DNA of 34,594 bases from the NCBI GenBank assembly GCA_025354405.1, contig JANXMY010000146.1:1-34594 (forward strand). The letters run 5' to 3'. Position numbers and translations under genes: made by a program. Shown here one piece after another: positions 23,421 to 30,735 of this stretch. The DNA comes from Armatimonadota bacterium (lineage in GTDB: Bacteria > Armatimonadota > Armatimonadia > Armatimonadales > Capsulimonadaceae). The notes beneath the pieces were generated by a model. It saw only the letters and a program-made list of their open reading frames with translations, was not told where the DNA came from and ran no database searches. Position 1 is the first letter of the stretch. Each line of letters opens with the position of its first letter.

Positions 23421-23996
23421 TTACAGAACTTTCAATAAAACTGAGTAGGCTTTTGGCCCCAGGGAACGGACATCCGGGAATTCAAACCGGTTGCCGTCTG
23501 TATCCGTCATCATCACGCGGTTTGGGCCGAGGGGGAACGCGTTATCCCGCAGATTGCGCACCAGGAAGCGGCGTGCCCCCCGGTTGGTTTCGACTTCCCA
23601 GGTGACGACGCCGAACTGCTCCTCCACGGTCACGACGCGCTGCACTTTCGGCGTAAAATAGCGTCGCTCCAGCTCGCCTTCGACAATCGCCCGCGACTGT
23701 TCGTCGAGACCATCCAGCGTCGTCATCATCCCGATATCTTTATCTTCGCCATCCCGCAGGCCGATGTAGTTGCTCGGGTTAGAAAACGGAAAGGCACAGG
23801 CGATGCGCACGTCCCGCCAGGATCGGTCCCCGGTCAATGTCAGGCGCACAAGCGAGTCCAACGGATCGCGCCGAAAGAGCGTCAGCTGCTTTGGGTCAAG
23901 AAAGCGGACTGCAAACGGGTTGTCTTCTTGTTCGCTTTCTTCTTGTTTATTTTCTTCTTGTTTATTTTTTTCTTGTGTGCTGTTATCAGTCGACAT
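23421..23996 (-). CDS. DUF1854 family protein
   Basis: The 191-residue protein has an N-terminal low-complexity tail made of repeats (EKNKQEENKQEESEQEDN), encoded by AT-rich repeats at about 23924-23985. The body shows NPFAVRFLDPKQLTLFR, DVRIACAFPFSNPSNYIGLRD, LERRYFTPKVQRV and WEVETNRGARRFLVRN. This fits DUF1854, a family often found beside an ABC transporter in clusters linked by annotation to cyanophycin metabolism. No cyanophycin synthetase is present here, so that link is weak. It overlaps the ABC gene by 11 bases and is almost certainly co-translated with it. Confidence 0.8.
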   Translation of the reverse strand: MSTDNSTQEKNKQEENKQEESEQEDNPFAVRFLDPKQLTLFRRDPLDSLVRLTLTGDRSWRDVRIACAFPFSNPSNYIGLRDGEDKDIGMMTTLDGLDEQSRAIVEGELERRYFTPKVQRVVTVEEQFGVVTWEVETNRGARRFLVRNLRDNAFPLGPNRVMMTDTDGNRFEFPDVRSLGPKAYSVLLKVL

Positions 23997-26244
23997 AGTT
24001 ATCTTTCAGCTTGTTGACTTCCTGCTGCATATCCACCAGCCGCCGGAAGACGCCCTCGGGCTTTGAGAGCAGCTCGTCATGTGTCCCCAGCTCTACCAGC
24101 TTGCCCCGCTCCATGACCATCAAGCGGCTGGCATTTCGGAGCGTGGACAGGCGGTGGGCAATCGCGAAGGTCGTGCGGCCCTGGATCAAGCGGGCCATGG
24201 CTTCCTGGATCTGCTTCTCGGTCTCAGTGTCTACCGAGGCCGTTGCCTCATCCAGAATCAGAATGCGCGGGTCGTGCAGAATGGCCCGGGCAATCGACAG
24301 CCGCTGCCGCTCCCCACCGGAAAGACGTGCCCCGCGCTCCCCCACATAGGTATCATAACCGTCCGGGAAACGCATCACGAAATCATGGGCATTGGCGGCT
24401 TTTGCAGCCTGCATGATCTCTTCCGGCGAAGCATCCGGCTTCGCATAGGCGATATTGTCCGAGATGGTACCGGGGAACAGGAACGGCTCCTGCAAAACGA
24501 CCCCGATCTGGCGCCGCAGATCCGAGATTTTAATTTTGCGGATGTCGATGCCATCGATCAAGATTGCACCATCTTTGACATCATAGAAACGCGAGAGCAG
24601 GTTAATGATCGTCGATTTGCCCGCACCCGAATGACCAACAAGGCCGATCATCTCGCCAGGCTGAACATCCACGGAAACATCATCCAGCACGCTTTGATTG
24701 TTGTCGTAGGAGAATCGGACATGCTGCAGCTCGACTCGCCCCTGCATGTGCGGCAGGGAAGCGGCATTGGCGACATCGGCGATGTCCGGCTCGGCATCAA
24801 TAATCTCGAAGACACGCTCAGCCGCAGCACTGGAGCGGGTCAGCCAGTCCGGCAGACGGGTCAAGCTTTGCAGCGGCCCCATCAGCAGGTAGATATACGA
24901 CAGAAAGAGGCCCAGCGTACCGACCGTCATGCCATGTGTCAGGCTCGGGTTGTTGAAGACTTGCAGGCCACCCATGTACCAGACAATGTAGATACCGATC
25001 GTCGTAATAAACCCGATAATCGGGGTAAAGACTGCCCAGGACTGCTCCACCACCACTCCGGCTTCGAACAGATTGAAGCTGCGCTGACGGAACCGAGCCG
25101 CCTCCCGGTCTTCCTGTGCGAACGCTTTCACGACACGCACGCCCGACAGCACGGAGCTGATGGTTGCCGACAGACCAGACCGGATATGCCACATCCGGTG
25201 CATCCGGCCCCAGAGCAGCTTCATGATCCGGCGCGACAGGTAGGCGGTCAATGGGATTGGAATCAGCACCAGCAGGGTCAGCTGCCAGTCGTGGTGCAGC
25301 AAAATAAACAAGACGCTGATAATCGTCAGGCCATTGATCAGAAAGAGCTGGATACCGTCCACCAGAAAGTTCTGCAGCTCGGTAACATCCTGGGTAACGC
25401 GTGCCAGCAGCGACCCTGTCTGCCGCTTATCGAAGTACCCCAGCGAGAGCGACTGCAGCCGGTCGTAGGCCTCGGTCCGCAGCGTGTAAACCATATGGTT
25501 CGACAGCCATGCCGCCACCCGCCCGCGCCAGATGGAAAGGCCGACGCTCACCAGGCTCGTCCCGATCACGCCAAGAATGATGTACCCGATCCAGGAGATA
25601 TGCTGCTTGGGGATCAAAACTTGGTCTGTCAGTACGCGCTGGAACTCCGGCTGAACCAGGCCCAGCCAAGTTCCGGCGACCATCAGCAAACTGATAACGA
25701 TTACCTGCGAACGGTATGGCAGGGCGTAGCCAAGGAGCCGCAGCATCACCGCCTTTTTGTCCACACACTTTGGGCAGACGGCGGTATCATCGGGCAGCGG
25801 ATCGCCGCACTTCGGGCAGTTCTTCTTGGTGTCTAAATCTGCCAGGAGTGAATCCGAGGGCTCTTCGTCTTTAAGGTAGGATTCCAGCACGCGAGAGGCC
25901 GTAATAAATGCCGGGGCCAGGGCCAGCGTATAGCGCACCGCCTCGATAACGCGGCCGTCGCGCATCACCAGCCGCAACGCCCCGCTGCCGACCAGCGAAT
26001 CTGCCCGCGTCTCTTTGATGTCCCGCAGCGGGGCCTCGAAGTCGACGCGTGCCGGCCCATCCACCGACGGCGTCACCACGCGCAGGTGGGTCTGGTCGAT
26101 AATCAGCCATCGCTCGCCAAAAGTGCCGTCAAGCGCGATGTCCGTTTGCAGCGACAAACGCGGCTCCGGCGTATAATCCGTGCTGCTGGACCGGCCGCGC
26201 AGCGTCTCTCGAACCGAATCCGGTGGTGTTTCCAAAACAGGCAT
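23986..26244 (-). CDS. ABC exporter (permease-ATPase fusion) with N-terminal domain and zinc ribbon
   Basis: The 752-residue protein begins with about 125 residues of a beta-rich domain (WLIIDQTHLRVVTPS), followed by a zinc ribbon with C143, C146, C157 and C160 (CPKCGDPLPDDTAVCPKC). A six-helix type I transmembrane domain spans about 165-470. The nucleotide-binding domain has GHSGAGKST (Walker A), LSGGERQR (signature), ILILDEATASVD (Walker B) and IAHRLST (H-loop), all intact. Half-transporters of this type dimerise to export lipids, peptides or drugs. The substrate is unknown. The extra N-terminal domain with zinc ribbon and the coupled DUF1854 gene mark it as the DUF1854-linked exporter type. 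Confidence 0.9.
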   Translation of the reverse strand: MPVLETPPDSVRETLRGRSSSTDYTPEPRLSLQTDIALDGTFGERWLIIDQTHLRVVTPSVDGPARVDFEAPLRDIKETRADSLVGSGALRLVMRDGRVIEAVRYTLALAPAFITASRVLESYLKDEEPSDSLLADLDTKKNCPKCGDPLPDDTAVCPKCVDKKAVMLRLLGYALPYRSQVIVISLLMVAGTWLGLVQPEFQRVLTDQVLIPKQHISWIGYIILGVIGTSLVSVGLSIWRGRVAAWLSNHMVYTLRTEAYDRLQSLSLGYFDKRQTGSLLARVTQDVTELQNFLVDGIQLFLINGLTIISVLFILLHHDWQLTLLVLIPIPLTAYLSRRIMKLLWGRMHRMWHIRSGLSATISSVLSGVRVVKAFAQEDREAARFRQRSFNLFEAGVVVEQSWAVFTPIIGFITTIGIYIVWYMGGLQVFNNPSLTHGMTVGTLGLFLSYIYLLMGPLQSLTRLPDWLTRSSAAAERVFEIIDAEPDIADVANAASLPHMQGRVELQHVRFSYDNNQSVLDDVSVDVQPGEMIGLVGHSGAGKSTIINLLSRFYDVKDGAILIDGIDIRKIKISDLRRQIGVVLQEPFLFPGTISDNIAYAKPDASPEEIMQAAKAANAHDFVMRFPDGYDTYVGERGARLSGGERQRLSIARAILHDPRILILDEATASVDTETEKQIQEAMARLIQGRTTFAIAHRLSTLRNASRLMVMERGKLVELGTHDELLSKPEGVFRRLVDMQQEVNKLKDNYVD

Positions 26245-26358
26245 AATTAGCCAACACCGGCAAAGCCCGATGGGTTCCGACTTTGGGGGCTGGGTGTGCT
26301 ACAATTAAGAATAAAAGCGACTAAGAATAAAAGCGGCAATTGTTTGTGCGCAGGATTT

Positions 26359-26502
26359 CCCGGATTGGAAATCCGGGTCTGTACAAGTGCGAGTGTCCGC
26401 AGGGCGGACAGAGAATAGGACCGTAGCGGTAATTCTTCTGTCTGTTCTTATGTCTACGCAGTAGACAATCGCTTTACCAAAGACCCGGATTTCCAATCCG
26501 GG
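26359..26502. repeat. MITE-like hairpin element with 22-bp terminal inverted repeats (family 2)
   Basis: CCCGGATTGGAAATCCGGGT plus CT (26359-26380) is repeated perfectly inverted at 26481-26502, and each end is itself a palindrome. Inside are three short-loop hairpins: GTCCGC-AGG-GCGGAC (26395-26409), ACCG-TAG-CGGT (26420-26430, inside AGAAT/ATTCT) and GTCTAC-GCA-GTAGAC (26452-26466). The plan equals that of the family-1 element although the sequence differs. It lies in the 288-base gap upstream of the ABC gene. The rest of the gap, 26245-26358, shows no clear promoter or gene. Confidence 0.82.
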
Positions 26503-26532
26503 TAATCTTGCCCGTTACGTCAGTGGAATGAA

Positions 26533-26685
26533 TTGAACGAACGCATCACAATCAACCCACCGATCTGCCACGGCAAGGATATCCTCGCGGATTACGAAGA
26601 TTTGGAGCGTGAAGATATCCTTGCCTTACTCCGTTATGCGGCGCGGTTGAGCCAGGTGAACCGGGTTGAACTGCTTGCCGCATAA
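26533..26685 (+). pseudogene. DUF433 antitoxin-like remnant with an internal deletion
   Basis: A 50-codon frame starting at TTG 26533 reads NERITINPPICHGK and then directly DILADYEDLEREDILALLRY with AARLSQ after it. In DUF433 proteins the HGK motif is normally followed by a block of some 20-25 residues (P-x-I-RGTR-x-V...) before the EEILADYPDLTREDI segment. Here that block is missing but the frame is kept. DUF433 proteins are usually antitoxins beside a PIN-like toxin; no partner is seen. The weak start and missing core suggest a decayed gene. A short expressed protein cannot be excluded. Confidence 0.6.
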
Positions 26686-26743
26686 AATTTCTATCTAGTA
26701 ATGGCAGTTTCTGCAAACTGCGAGAAAAACAGATCAGGCGACT

Positions 26744-27025
26744 ATGACACCTAGAATCGGTATTGCGACAGGGCTTTTTCTTATGATCATCGGAGCGATC
26801 CTGCGGCTGAATTCCCATAACTTAGCGTGGCCGCAAGCGCATTCCATAGCTTGGAGCGGTTTGACGCGAGCGCAGGATGTTTATCCATATGGATTCGAAG
26901 AAATAGCACTCAACGAAATCGCAATTGTTATCATGGCATTTGGGGGATTGTTGACGCTTCTATCCATTCATTGGTGCTGGAGGCGTGAGGCTATCTCTCA
27001 TTCAGAAATACTGCCTCCGTTTTAG
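26744..27025 (+). CDS. Hypothetical small membrane protein with two helices
   Basis: I do not recognise this 93-residue protein. It has a hydrophobic segment near the start (GIATGLFLMIIGAILRL) and a second near the end (AIVIMAFGGLLTLLSIHW), separated by about 45 polar residues with several tryptophans and aromatic residues (LAWPQAHSIAWSGLTRAQDV). Both ends probably face the same side. The region before its ATG has only weak purine content. It is an orphan between the DUF433 remnant and a repeat element. The open frame is short, so the call is moderate. Confidence 0.5.
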   Translation: MTPRIGIATGLFLMIIGAILRLNSHNLAWPQAHSIAWSGLTRAQDVYPYGFEEIALNEIAIVIMAFGGLLTLLSIHWCWRREAISHSEILPPF

Positions 27026-27049
27026 GGAATGAAGGTATGCCGGACTTTT

Positions 27050-27236
27050 GGAACCCACCCCGCAGCAAGCTGCGACCCTCCCGAGACGGGAGGGTGAACG
27101 TGTGATGGACGGTGGGTTTAATGATCTTAGTGATATGCTTCCAAGAGCTTGCGTCAAGTAAGCAAAACTCAACAAATCCTTTCCCGCTCACCCTCCTGTT
27201 TCGGGAGGGTCGCAGCTTGCTGCGGGGTGGGTTCCG
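27050..27236. repeat. Hairpin-rich inverted-repeat element, family 3 copy A
   Basis: A left arm of about 51 bases beginning GGAACCCACC (27050) is repeated inverted at the right end (to 27236) with three mismatches. Outer flanking bases (GGCTTT-like) extend the match weakly. Each arm holds two hairpins: CGCAGC-aa-GCTGCG (27061-27074) and CCCTCCCG-aga-CGGGAGGG (27076-27094). The middle of about 85 bases has no open frame. It fills most of the 304-base gap between the small membrane gene and the MutL-like gene. Copies B and C lie at 30481 and 34374. Confidence 0.88.
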
Positions 27237-27329
27237 AAAGCCCGGCGTAGCATCAGTCGGCAACACTATACGCTGGCACAGATATTTGCTGTTATCACGC
27301 AGAATTTGATCGAGACGATAGGAACACCC

Positions 27330-29120
27330 ATGCCTGAGAACGTACCCATCCAAACCATCCTCGCCACCGACTGCGGCAGCACGACTACCAAAGCCATTCT
27401 GATTGAAAAGCAGGGCAACGAGTACCGGCTCACCACGCGCGGCGAAGCCCCCACCACAGTCGAAGCACCGTTTGACGATGTGACCGTGGGCGTCTCTAAT
27501 GCCGCCCGAGAGATCGAAGAGCTGTCCGGGCGCACGATCCTCGACGAGAACGGCAAGGTTATTACCCCTACCCGTCCTGATGGCAGCGGGGTGGATATGT
27601 ACCTGAGCACATCGTCGGCAGGCGGCGGGCTGCAGATGACCGTGGCGGGAGTCGTCAAGTCCATGAGCGCGGAGTCGGCCCAGCGAGCGGCCCTCGGTGC
27701 CGGTGCGATCATCATGGACGTTATTGCCGTGGACGACGGACGCAAAGACTATCAGAAAGTCGAGCGGATCCGGGCACTGCGGCCCGACATGATTTTGATG
27801 TCCGGCGGTACGGACGGCGGTACAGTGACCCACCTGACGGAGATGGCCGAGATGCTGCGCTCCGCCGACCCGAAGCCGCGCCTGGGGATCGGCCTGAAGC
27901 TGCCAGTCATCTATGCCGGGAATGTCGAGGCACATAAGGCCGTCGAGGAGATCATCGCAGATGTGGTAGACCTGCGCGAAGTGGCGAACCTGCGGCCCAC
28001 GCTAGACCGCGAAAATCTGGGGCCCGCCCGCGAAGCGATCCACGAGCTGTTTCTGGAGCATGTCATGCAGCAGGCCCCCGGCTACGCAAAGCTGATGACC
28101 TGGACCTCCTCCGGCATCATGTCGACTCCCAATGCCGTCGGCAAGATCATGGAGACAATCGCCGCCGAGCGCAGCATCAACGTATTAGGCGTAGATATCG
28201 GCGGGGCGACCACGGACGTTTTCTCGGTGTTCCAAAAAAACTTTGTCCGCACCGTCTCGGCCAACCTCGGCATGTCGTACTCCATCTGCAACGTCCTTAC
28301 CGAAGCGGGCCTGCCGATGATCGCCCGCTGGATTCCCTTCGTGGCCGACGATGCCTACCTGCGTAACCAGCTCCGCAACAAGATGATCCGGCCCACGACT
28401 ATCCCGCAGACATTGAAAGACTTGCAGATCGAGCAGGCCGTCGCCCGCGAAGCCCTGCGGCTGGCCTTCGATCACCACAAGTCCCTGGCCCGCGGCCTCA
28501 AAGGCGGCCAGACCGAGGCAGGCATGGAGCTGGATAAAGCGACCGGCAAAACCACCGTCGATATGCTGAAGCTGGATATGATCGTCGGCAGCGGCGGCGT
28601 TCTGTCGCATGCTCCCCACCGCGCCCAGTCTGCCCTGATGATGCTCGATGCCTACCTGCCCGAAGGCCTCACCATGCTGGCCGTCGACTCCATCTTCATG
28701 ATGCCCCAGCTCGGCGTTCTGTCCACGATCCTGCCCGAAGCCGCCACGCAGGTCTTCGAGCGGGACTGTCTGATCAAGCTCGGCCACGCCATTGCCCCCA
28801 TCGGAGTCGCGAAGGATGGCGAGCCGTGCCTGACCGTCTCCTTCAAAAGCAGCGGCACCGAAGTCGTCCCCTTCGGCCAAATCCGCGTTCTGCAAATGGC
28901 CGACGGCCAAACCGACGAGGCGACCATCACCCCCACCAAAGGCTTCGACGTGGGCGCCGGCAAAGGCAAATCCCGCACCGTCACAGTCGAGGGCGGGGTC
29001 ATAGGATTGGTGATAGACACCCGAGGCCGCCCGATCGTGCTGCCAACGGAGCAGAGTGCGCGTGTCGCGAAACTTCAGGAATGGCTGAGGGCGTTTGGGC
29101 TGCCGACGATGCAGGGGTAG
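27330..29120 (+). CDS. GlmL/MutL-family ASKHA-fold ATPase
   Basis: From ATG 27330 (AGGA seven bases before) the protein has 596 residues. DCGSTTTK at 14-21 is the phosphate-binding loop of ASKHA ATPases, repeated as a second phosphate loop in LGVDIGGATTDVFSV. STSSAGGGLQMTV and MSGGTDGG are further MutL-family markers. The protein belongs to the family named after glutamate mutase L (GlmL/MutL), thought to act as a chaperone or reactivase for B12-dependent mutases. No mutase gene is seen in the window, so its partner lies elsewhere. It starts a probable three-gene run with the two following genes at gaps of 13 and 12 bases. Confidence 0.88.
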   Translation: MPENVPIQTILATDCGSTTTKAILIEKQGNEYRLTTRGEAPTTVEAPFDDVTVGVSNAAREIEELSGRTILDENGKVITPTRPDGSGVDMYLSTSSAGGGLQMTVAGVVKSMSAESAQRAALGAGAIIMDVIAVDDGRKDYQKVERIRALRPDMILMSGGTDGGTVTHLTEMAEMLRSADPKPRLGIGLKLPVIYAGNVEAHKAVEEIIADVVDLREVANLRPTLDRENLGPAREAIHELFLEHVMQQAPGYAKLMTWTSSGIMSTPNAVGKIMETIAAERSINVLGVDIGGATTDVFSVFQKNFVRTVSANLGMSYSICNVLTEAGLPMIARWIPFVADDAYLRNQLRNKMIRPTTIPQTLKDLQIEQAVAREALRLAFDHHKSLARGLKGGQTEAGMELDKATGKTTVDMLKLDMIVGSGGVLSHAPHRAQSALMMLDAYLPEGLTMLAVDSIFMMPQLGVLSTILPEAATQVFERDCLIKLGHAIAPIGVAKDGEPCLTVSFKSSGTEVVPFGQIRVLQMADGQTDEATITPTKGFDVGAGKGKSRTVTVEGGVIGLVIDTRGRPIVLPTEQSARVAKLQEWLRAFGLPTMQG

Positions 29121-29133
29121 GAGAATATCACCT

Positions 29134-29748
29134 ATGAGCGGTTTTAAGTGGTTTGAGTTTGATACAGAAACGAGCGTTTGGGATCAACTGACTGACTTGC
29201 ATTTCGCGTATAATCAAGCAGGCATCGCTTACACACGTGCCATGCAGCAATTTTTGGCGGATGATATAGACCACGTCGCTTTTCTACGACAGGGACTTCG
29301 TGAGAACACGCATATCGGCAGAATGTCTCAGCGCATTCTCAGAGGCCTAAAGGCAGAAGAAGCCTTACAGCTTCTGCCAGAGATCCTTTATGCGTACTGC
29401 CATTTCACAAGCGATGGCGACCTTCAGCAGCCGCGTGACTTTGTACTGTCTTTGCCGCATGCGGCAGTATTGGACAAAATTGAAGAAGCATCAGAACCAC
29501 TGCTTATTGATGGCACGGCAGATCAATACAGAAGGTTGCTCGAACTTTACGAGCAAATAGATGGTGCATTGCTGCAACGCCTCGCTGAACGCGCGTTACG
29601 CAGCCAAGATGCAGAAGTCAGTGAGGCTGGCGCAGATTATCTTGAGGACAAGGAGAGTGCTTCCACGGCAACAATAACGGGTTCTGAAGCGACCATGCAC
29701 CGGCTTTGGAATACGCCCGAAGAAGACATAGCCTGGAAAGAACTTTAG
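29134..29748 (+). CDS. Hypothetical protein, mostly helical
   Basis: I do not recognise this 204-residue protein. ATG 29134 is preceded by TAGGAGA, which favours it over upstream starts. The sequence is rich in predicted helices (HFAYNQAGIAYTRAMQQFLADD, in two pieces; LKAEEALQLLPEILYAYCHF; YRRLLELYEQIDGALLQRLAERALRSQD, again in pieces). Base use is less GC-rich than its neighbours, which hints at recent acquisition. It lies 13 bases after the MutL-like gene and 12 before DUF2071. No signal, membrane segment or catalytic motif is evident. Confidence 0.7.
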   Translation: MSGFKWFEFDTETSVWDQLTDLHFAYNQAGIAYTRAMQQFLADDIDHVAFLRQGLRENTHIGRMSQRILRGLKAEEALQLLPEILYAYCHFTSDGDLQQPRDFVLSLPHAAVLDKIEEASEPLLIDGTADQYRRLLELYEQIDGALLQRLAERALRSQDAEVSEAGADYLEDKESASTATITGSEATMHRLWNTPEEDIAWKEL

Positions 29749-29760
29749 AAATTATCCTAT

Positions 29761-30471
29761 ATGACCCCATTCCTCACCGCCGTCTGGTCCGACTTGATCC
29801 TTCTCTCCTACGCTGTCCCCGACGAAGTGCTGACTCCTTACCTCCCGCCGGGGCTGGAACTCGACCGCTGGGAGGGGAGCGCGTGGTGCAGCTTGGTAGC
29901 GTTCAACTTCGAGCAGACGCGGGTGCTGGGGTGGAGCGTTCCCGTCCCGCGCACGCTCAGCGATTTCCCCGAGTTTAACCTGCGCTTCTACGCGCGGCAG
30001 GGCGACCGGCGCGGGGTGGTCTTCGTGCGCGAGCTGGCTCCCAGCCCAATCGTTTGCGGCCTGGCAAAATTGCTGTATAATGAGCCGTACACGGCGGTTC
30101 CGCTGACGTGCCGCATCACGGAGATTGGCGAGCGGCGGCGGGTCCGTTATGATTTCACGGTGGACGGGCAGACCCAGATGGTCGCGGCGACGGGCTTCGG
30201 GAAAGCTGTGGAGCCGTCGGAGGACAGTTTCGCGAACTGGGTCAAAGAGCAGGAGGCCGGGTTTAATCTGTCGCGCCGCGGCGTGATGACTTCCTTCCGG
30301 GTCTGGCACCCGACCTGGCGGCTGTATCCCGTGGAAGACTACCAGATGAAGATCGGCTTCGCCCATCTGTATGGCCCACAGTGGGAATTCCTGCAAAATC
30401 GCCTTCCGGACTCCGTGGTGCTGGCGGAAGGATCCCAAATTAAGATTTACCCGAATGAAGCGCGGGAGTAA
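29761..30471 (+). CDS. DUF2071 (YqjF-like) protein
   Basis: The 236-residue protein opens FLTAVWSDLILLSYAVPDEVL, with PYLPPGLELDRWEG and AWCSLVAFNFEQTRVLGWSVP, the typical DUF2071 beginning. EFNLRFYARQGDRRGVVFVRE and PYTAVPL are also family segments, as is the later YDFTVDGQTQ. The family has an acetoacetate-decarboxylase-like fold and no established reaction. ATG 29761 lies 12 bases after the preceding gene. The next feature is repeat element B. Confidence 0.85.
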   Translation: MTPFLTAVWSDLILLSYAVPDEVLTPYLPPGLELDRWEGSAWCSLVAFNFEQTRVLGWSVPVPRTLSDFPEFNLRFYARQGDRRGVVFVRELAPSPIVCGLAKLLYNEPYTAVPLTCRITEIGERRRVRYDFTVDGQTQMVAATGFGKAVEPSEDSFANWVKEQEAGFNLSRRGVMTSFRVWHPTWRLYPVEDYQMKIGFAHLYGPQWEFLQNRLPDSVVLAEGSQIKIYPNEARE

Positions 30472-30480
30472 GGGGATTTA

Positions 30481-30658
30481 GGAACCCACCCCGCAACAAG
30501 TTGCGACCCTGCCCGAAACGGGAGGGTTTGCGGGTAGTGGACAGTGAGTTTCATTTACTTGGCGAACGGCCTTGTCAAGAAATTACATCCTTGCGATTGC
30601 CTTCCCGCTCACCCTCCCGTTTCGGGTAGGGTCGGTACGCAGTGCCGGGGTGGGTTCC
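30481..30658. repeat. Hairpin-rich inverted-repeat element, family 3 copy B
   Basis: The arms start GGAACCCACC (30481) and end GGTGGGTTCC (30658). Left hairpin CGCAAC-aa-GTTGCG (30492-30505) differs from copy A by paired changes (G to A and C to T) that keep the stem. On the right arm the stem is CGGTAC-gca-GTGCCG (30633-30647), a different sequence but still a hairpin. The stem next to it keeps CCCT/AGGG and CCCG/CGGG with one bulge. It fills most of the 264-base gap before the ligase gene, where no promoter is apparent. Confidence 0.85.
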
Positions 30659-30735
30659 TAAGTCTTTGCAGAGCACCCGCAAAAAACACGAATAAGCAGC
30701 ACCAGAGAGAAACACGAACGAAACGAGAAAATAGT

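Noticed and set aside
24079-25836. 585-codon open frame on the plus strand inside the ABC gene
   Set aside because: The minus-strand ABC transporter has all motifs in order; the plus frame is rich in Gln/His/Arg with no domain, as expected for a mirror frame.
26991-27935. 314-codon minus-strand frame across element A and the MutL-like gene
   Set aside because: It runs through the inverted repeat and is antisense to a well supported gene.
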